Origin: Thiosulfativibrio sp964387695
Lineage (GTDB): Bacteria; Pseudomonadota; Gammaproteobacteria; Thiomicrospirales; Thiomicrospiraceae
Assembly (NCBI GenBank): GCA_964387695.1
Contig: CAYLXI010000064.1
Span: forward strand, 1 to 9,736
DNA length: 9,736 bases
Direction: 5' to 3'
The notes below the pieces were generated by a model, which was given only the letters and a program-made list of their open reading frames with translations, did not search any database and was not told the origin of the DNA. Made by a program: the position numbers and the translations under genes. Positions 6,883 through 9,736 of the stretch are shown piece by piece. Position 1 is the first letter of the stretch; the number at the start of each line of letters is the position of its first letter.

Positions 6883-7775
6883 TGATGATTGAAAGATTGG
6901 CAAGACAGTTTAATGTGAAAGGAGTAAGCTTTAACAAGCAGGATAGCCTAGCGATGATTGAAATTAATAATCGCTTTGCTTCAGCAAAAATAAGCCTGCA
7001 TGGGGCTTGTGTTTTAAGTTTTACGCCAAGAAATAAAAAAGATATTTTATGGCTGAGCTCGGCGGCAGTTTATGACGGGCGTAGCCCTATTCGCGGAGGC
7101 GTGCCAATTTGTTGGCCGTGGTTTGGAGGGCATCCAGTTGATTCCAGCTTACCTGCTCATGGCTTTGTTAGAAATATGGCTTGGGAGCTAACCCAAATTT
7201 CTGAACTTGATTCGGGAGAAACTCAGCTGGAATTAAGCTTAAATTCAACGACTAAAACTTTAGCTATCTGGCCTTATGAATTTAATTTGCAACTAAAAAT
7301 TAAGGTGGGAGAAAAATTAGTTTGCTCTTTAACCACAACTAACCTTAGCCATAAAAGCTTAGAAATTACCGAAGCTTTTCATGCTTATTTTAATGTAGAA
7401 GAGGCAAAAGGATTGTTCATTGAGGGTTTAGAAAACGCAACCCATTTAGATAAATTAACCCATGCTGATGCGGTGCAACAAGTAGGTAAAATAGTGTTAA
7501 ACCCCCCAATGGATTCTGTGTATTTAAAGCATACTTCTGTAGTAAAGATTAAAGATGAGATAAACAATAGAACGCTTGTAGTTGAAAAAAGCGATGCTAA
7601 CAGTTGCGTGGTATGGAATCCAGGCCTTGATATAGTAAAGGGCTTTAAAGACATTCCTGACGAAGACTGGACAAAATTTGTTTGTGTTGAGCCAGGTAAT
7701 GTTTTGGATGATAGTATCACCATAGCCAAGGGTTCAAAGCATACCATGACTATGGTTATATCATGTTTACAATAA
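6882..7775 (+). CDS. Glucose-6-phosphate 1-epimerase (hexose-6-phosphate mutarotase), YeaD type
   Basis: A galactose mutarotase-fold protein of 297 residues that should interconvert alpha and beta anomers of hexose 6-phosphates in the cytoplasm. RGGVPICWPWFG (71-82) and AHGFVRNMAWEL (92-103, H93) are hallmark motifs of the YeaD/YMR099c branch. AFHAYFNV (165-172) provides the second histidine (H167), and VWNPG (244-248) and FVCVEPGNV (266-274) the late motifs, with E270 the likely catalytic acid. Two adjacent ATGs (6882 and 6885) are possible. AGGA at 6876-6879 is 2 nt from the first and 5 nt from the second, so the second is the more likely start. The TAATG overlap with aroB points to translational coupling in an aroK-aroB-mutarotase operon. 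I see no signal peptide. Exact sugar preference cannot be read from sequence. Confidence 0.88.
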   Translation: MMIERLARQFNVKGVSFNKQDSLAMIEINNRFASAKISLHGACVLSFTPRNKKDILWLSSAAVYDGRSPIRGGVPICWPWFGGHPVDSSLPAHGFVRNMAWELTQISELDSGETQLELSLNSTTKTLAIWPYEFNLQLKIKVGEKLVCSLTTTNLSHKSLEITEAFHAYFNVEEAKGLFIEGLENATHLDKLTHADAVQQVGKIVLNPPMDSVYLKHTSVVKIKDEINNRTLVVEKSDANSCVVWNPGLDIVKGFKDIPDEDWTKFVCVEPGNVLDDSITIAKGSKHTMTMVISCLQ

Positions 7776-7803
7776 GGAGATTCCTTAATAACAGATTATG
7801 GGA

Positions 7804-8655
7804 TTAGGTGTTGATGAAGTGAGTTTTAAGTTTTTTTAGTGCTTGCTGCTCTACTTGGCGAATACGCTCCATTGAGACCCCATATTTTTGGGACAAAGCT
7901 TTTAAGCCAACCTTATCATCACTTAACCAGCGTTGCTGAATGATATCACGGCTTCTGCTGTCTAAATCTTTTAGTGCCGCTTGCATTAAGCGCTTTTCAT
8001 AAACTACCTGATTTTCTTTAACTAAAGAGGCTTCAGGATCAAGCTCTTGGCAGACAAGAGTTGGATAACATCGTTTATTATCTTCCTCATCATCTGACAT
8101 ATCAACAGGCATATCTTGGCCATATAAACGCATTTCCATTTCAAGTACATCTTTTTTGGTGACACCAAGATCATCTGCGACTCGCTGCGCATCTTTATCA
8201 CCAAACCATTCTAGTTTTTTTTTGCTACTACGCAATTTAAAGAAAAGTTTACGCTGTGCTTTGGTGGTGGCTGTTTTAACGATTCGCCAGTTTTTAATGA
8301 CATATTCGTTAATTTCTGCACGAACCCAATGTACTGCAAAGGTCATTAACCTAACATTTTCTTCTGGGTTAAAACGCTTCACGGCTTTCATTAAGCCAAT
8401 ATTTCCTTCTTGAATTAGGTCGGCAAGGGGTAGACCATAGCCATTGTAACTCCGTGCAATAGGCACGACATAGCGTAAAGAAGCAAGAATTAACTGGCGT
8501 GCCGCCTCTAAATCTTCCTGATAATAGAGTCTTTCTGCAATTTCACGCTCTTCGGCAGCGGTTAGTTTATTAAGGGTTTGAACCGTGTGTAAGTAAGTTT
8601 CTAGGTTCTGTCCAGGAGTTAAGTTAGTAATAACGGGAATAATTTGATTTGTCAT
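7804..8655 (-). CDS. rpoH: RNA polymerase heat-shock sigma factor (sigma-32)
   Basis: A group 3-like sigma-70 family factor that directs RNA polymerase to heat-shock promoters. The 283 residues match RpoH. Region 1.2/2.1 begins around NLETYLHTVQTLNKL (17-31). Region 2.2-2.4 spans about 75-130 and contains LADLIQEGNIGLMKAVKRF, FAVHWVRAEINEYV and NWRIVKTATTKAQ. The RpoH-specific box QRKLFFKLR (134-142) follows and separates it from RpoD and RpoS. Region 4.2 at the C-terminus shows YGVSMERIRQVEQQALKKL (258-276), the -35 recognition helix. The ATG has AAGGAG 10 nt upstream, somewhat far. It faces the mutarotase gene with a 28-bp gap; the ftsEX genes often beside rpoH in gammaproteobacteria are absent here. 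The FliS-like gene lies upstream on the same strand, separated by 322 bp. Confidence 0.96.
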   Translation of the reverse strand: MTNQIIPVITNLTPGQNLETYLHTVQTLNKLTAAEEREIAERLYYQEDLEAARQLILASLRYVVPIARSYNGYGLPLADLIQEGNIGLMKAVKRFNPEENVRLMTFAVHWVRAEINEYVIKNWRIVKTATTKAQRKLFFKLRSSKKKLEWFGDKDAQRVADDLGVTKKDVLEMEMRLYGQDMPVDMSDDEEDNKRCYPTLVCQELDPEASLVKENQVVYEKRLMQAALKDLDSRSRDIIQQRWLSDDKVGLKALSQKYGVSMERIRQVEQQALKKLKTHFINT

Positions 8656-8710
8656 CAGTTAAATGCTCCTTATAGTTCGAGATAAAAATATTGATTACTC
8701 TAATAATATA

Positions 8711-8719
8711 ATTATATCA
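8711..8719 (-). promoter_or_regulatory. Extended -10 promoter candidate for rpoH
   Basis: On the minus strand TGATATAAT matches the extended -10 form TGnTATAAT exactly. Transcription would begin near 8704, giving a leader of about 48 nt before the rpoH ATG. The region 17 bp upstream (CCCCCG) is not a -35, which an extended -10 can tolerate. Additional stress promoters further upstream are possible but I could not identify them. Confidence 0.5.
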
Positions 8720-8858
8720 CCTAAAAGGAGAGTCGGGGGTGAGGGTTCATATTCTCTTAAGGATTTTCTTGTGGAGATTTATGGCTAAATCAAGGATATA
8801 ACTGAATATGTAACTATTAAGGAAACACTTAACCAACTAAGATTGTTTTACTGCTGGT

Positions 8859-8940
8859 AAAAAGTGCCGATATTTTCACTGCACTTCGTTGCAATAGCTA
8901 GCTATTACGCCTCATTTCAGCGCAAATAGCGACACTTTTT
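8859..8940. repeat. 82-bp imperfect palindrome, MITE-like or terminator-like
   Basis: The element begins AAAAAGTG and ends CACTTTTT, and is centred exactly on the perfect 14-bp palindrome AATAGCTAGCTATT (8893-8906). Comparing the two 41-bp halves, 30 positions agree, so RNA from either strand could fold into a long interrupted hairpin ending in a run of five T. It lies 3' of the FliS-like gene and could end that transcript in the minus direction. The exact symmetry, defined ends and intergenic place also fit a small non-autonomous palindromic element. I see no clear target-site duplication. Confidence 0.7.
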
Positions 8941-8944
8941 CATA

Positions 8945-8971
8945 GCTTAATTCTAAGCTTAGTTATTAAGC
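8945..8971. repeat. 27-bp palindrome just after the FliS-like stop
   Basis: GCTTAAT (8945-8951) pairs with ATTAAGC (8965-8971), and between them is the perfect 10-bp palindrome CTAAGCTTAG (8953-8962). On the plus strand six T (8974-8979) follow, the layout of an intrinsic terminator for plus-strand transcripts, but no plus-strand gene lies upstream. On the minus strand there is no T-run directly after the stem; only the 82-bp palindrome follows. It may be a 3' stabilising hairpin for the FliS-like mRNA. Confidence 0.5.
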
Positions 8972-8977
8972 AATTTT

Positions 8978-9409
8978 TTATGCATCAGGGTTAATTTGTC
9001 CTGTTTTTTGCATCATGTCAGTCCATGAGTTTCGCAACTCCGTAAGGATTTCTATGGCATTATCTAGGTAAAAGGAATCTTTTTCAAAAACCGCTTCTTG
9101 AATTGCTTTGTCAGCATAACGATAAAGCTCTTCTAAGTCATAAGCCAGCGGCGTATCTTCTGTAAATAAAAGACGGTCGCGTAGAGCATCTAGAATGGTG
9201 GTCATACGACCTAGGTGAAAGCCTTTTTCAACAAGAGCTTGGCTTTGGTGGCAAACTTTTGCAAGATTTCCTTTATCAACCACTCCCTGTAGCAAAAGCA
9301 TAATGGTTTTTGGGGTGTCGGCTATATTGCTTTCAAATTCAGGGTTGCGTTGATAATCTTGAAGAATAGGCGCTTTAACTTCAGATATTTCTGATTGATT
9401 AGTTGACAT
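8978..9409 (-). CDS. FliS-like flagellar chaperone family protein, orphan
   Basis: A 143-residue, mostly helical protein that resembles the flagellin export chaperone FliS. The layout fits: DYQRN (18-22) as the N-terminal tyrosine motif, a first helix at DTPKTIMLLLQGVVDKGN (31-48), a middle helix with TTILDALRDRLLF (70-82), then AYDLEELYRYADKAIQEAV (89-107) and a final helix with AIEILTELRNSWTDMM (118-133). The LEELYRYADKAI and LTELRNSW segments are the most FliS-like. In a flagellated cell FliS binds flagellin in the cytoplasm and prevents early polymerisation. No fliC, fliD or fliT is adjacent, and the upstream 327 bp has no gene, so this may be a paralogue with a different client. The ATG at 9409 has AGAGG 8 nt upstream; a GTG 12 codons earlier (9445) has no comparable site. 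Family assignment is by pattern only. Confidence 0.7.
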   Translation of the reverse strand: MSTNQSEISEVKAPILQDYQRNPEFESNIADTPKTIMLLLQGVVDKGNLAKVCHQSQALVEKGFHLGRMTTILDALRDRLLFTEDTPLAYDLEELYRYADKAIQEAVFEKDSFYLDNAIEILTELRNSWTDMMQKTGQINPDA

Positions 9410-9417
9410 GGTATGGA

Positions 9418-9422
9418 CCTCT
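9418..9422 (-). promoter_or_regulatory. Ribosome binding site deciding the FliS-like start
   Basis: AGAGG on the minus strand lies 8 nt before the ATG at 9409-9407. It falls inside the longer GTG-started frame, which lacks its own site, so the ATG is preferred. Confidence 0.65.
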
Positions 9423-9554
9423 TTTATTAATAGGGAGCTTTGCACAAGTCAGGAGAATGAATGAAAATGGCTAGGTATTAGCTTATTTTTTATTCATAAA
9501 GCTGTGAAAAGGCCTCTAAAGATTAAATTAAAGTTTTTAACTTACATGTCGTAC

Positions 9555-9570
9555 AGCAGTTGGTATGCCA
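9555..9570 (-). promoter_or_regulatory. Sigma-54 (-24/-12) promoter candidate
   Basis: On the minus strand TGGCATACCAACTGCT matches the RpoN consensus TGGCACG-N4-TTGCW with the correct 10-bp spacing between GG and GC. TGGCA and TGC are all conserved; the positions equivalent to C6, G7 and the first T of TTGC differ. Transcription would begin near 9544, giving a 135-nt leader before the FliS-like ATG at 9409. Flagellar genes of polar-flagellated gammaproteobacteria are often sigma-54 dependent. The site overlaps a small dyad (9558-9573), so a chance match cannot be excluded. Confidence 0.45.
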
Positions 9571-9632
9571 ACTATTATAAAGTTCATTGTTTCTTGTGGA
9601 TGGTTTATAGGCGCTTTATTCTCATCGCTTTG

Positions 9633-9709
9633 TTCTAAGTACGAAGCAGAGGGGTTTAATATTCACTGATTAAAACTTTTTTAAGCGCTTTCCAAGTCCC
9701 TACTTAGAA
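9633..9709. repeat. 9-bp inverted repeat upstream of the sigma-54-like site
   Basis: TTCTAAGTA (9633-9641) and TACTTAGAA (9701-9709) are perfect reverse complements 59 bp apart. They are the same core as the two hairpin arms in the aroK-aroB gap, but in the opposite order. Relative to the predicted sigma-54 start near 9544 they lie at about -89 to -97 and -157 to -165, a range used by sigma-54 activators. A regulatory role is inference. Confidence 0.4.
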
Positions 9710-9717
9710 AGAGATAG
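9688..9717. repeat. Intergenic repeat, copy 2, lacking the middle of copy 1
   Basis: The 23 bases at 9688-9710 match 5651-5673 at 21 positions and run straight into AGAGATAG (9710-9717), which in copy 1 is separated by about 47 bp. A run of seven T follows at 9721-9727. The element may continue beyond the window edge. Confidence 0.6.
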
Positions 9718-9736
9718 TCATTTTTTTGACAATACG

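Larger units (their letters stand above)
8656..8977. other. 322-bp non-coding region between rpoH and the FliS-like gene
   Basis: Both flanking genes are on the minus strand, so this stretch should hold the rpoH leader and promoter at its left and the 3' end of the FliS-like message at its right. I find no credible protein frame. From left to right it contains an rpoH ribosome site (AAGGAG, about 8666-8671), an extended -10 element, a stretch at 8720-8845 with nothing I can assign, an 82-bp palindrome and a 27-bp palindrome. In E. coli the rpoH leader acts as an RNA thermometer; I cannot tell by eye whether the leader here does so. Confidence 0.6.

Noticed and set aside
6716..6937. Minus-strand frame of 73 codons across the aroB-mutarotase junction
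   Set aside because: Hydrophobic-looking but overlaps the ends of two well-supported genes on the other strand and has no ribosome site.
7773..7787. TAAGGA-GAT-TCCTTA hairpin between the convergent mutarotase and rpoH genes
   Set aside because: Only a 6-bp stem with a 3-nt loop and no T-run on either side; too weak to call a terminator.
8156..8413. Plus-strand frame of 85 codons opposite rpoH
   Set aside because: Antisense to conserved region 2 of RpoH, with no recognisable domain; a shadow of the real gene.
9529..9555. TAAAGTTT with GTCGTACA 11 bp later, resembling a sigma-28 flagellar promoter on the plus strand
   Set aside because: The -35 half is exact but the -10 half matches only 4 of 8 positions, and no plus-strand gene follows within the window.
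9546..9638. Plus-strand 30-codon frame starting MSYSSWYANYY
   Set aside because: No ribosome site, short, and it runs across the sigma-54-like site and one repeat arm on the opposite strand; probably chance.
9726..9731. TTGACA, a perfect -35 hexamer at the right edge on the plus strand
   Set aside because: The window ends before any -10 could be seen, so a promoter cannot be supported.
8941..9736. CRISPR array or tRNA in the right-hand non-coding DNA
   Set aside because: I looked for regularly spaced direct repeats and for cloverleaf arms with a TTCRA motif; neither was visible.

Overview
The window reads as chromosomal DNA of an AT-rich (roughly 40% GC by eye) Gram-negative bacterium, most likely a gammaproteobacterium. 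Supporting this are a sigma-32 (RpoH) with the expected RpoH box, an aroK-aroB pair, and lipopolysaccharide inner-core genes. The combination kdnA-kdnB-kdsB is best known from Shewanella, where it makes 8-amino-Kdo. The rest of the neighbourhood is not obviously Shewanella, so I do not name a genus. A marine or sulfur-oxidising gammaproteobacterium is only a guess.

Left block (1-4980, all on the minus strand): a compact operon read gmk > kdnA > kdnB > kdsB > waaA > an open frame cut off by the window edge. Gene gaps are 15, 22, 2 and 1 nt. KdnB oxidises C8 of Kdo, KdnA transaminates it to 8-amino-Kdo (Kdo8N), KdsB activates the sugar as its CMP derivative, and WaaA transfers it to lipid A precursor. 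The operon therefore holds the dedicated steps from Kdo to modified inner core, placed behind guanylate kinase. Kdo synthesis itself (kdsD, kdsA, kdsC) is not in the window.

Middle block (4981-7775): a 142-bp divergent intergenic region separates gmk from a plus-strand operon of aroK, aroB and a hexose-6-phosphate mutarotase gene. The divergent region carries a perfect 10-bp inverted repeat and -10-like hexamers facing both ways. The aroK-aroB gap holds a long hairpin whose left half recurs at the right edge of the window.

Right block (7776-9736, minus strand): rpoH converges on the mutarotase gene with a 28-bp gap. Upstream of rpoH is a 322-bp non-coding stretch with an extended -10 promoter candidate, an 82-bp imperfect palindrome and a second 27-bp palindrome. 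Next comes an orphan FliS-like gene with no flagellar neighbour in view. Its upstream region holds a good match to a sigma-54 (-24/-12) promoter and the second copy of the intergenic repeat.

Most of the window is recognisable housekeeping or envelope biology. The Kdo8N operon is a described pathway. The points most worth checking are the orphan FliS-like gene with its sigma-54-type site, the two palindromic intergenic repeat families, and the cut-off reading frame after waaA. I see no clear evidence of an undescribed multi-gene system.
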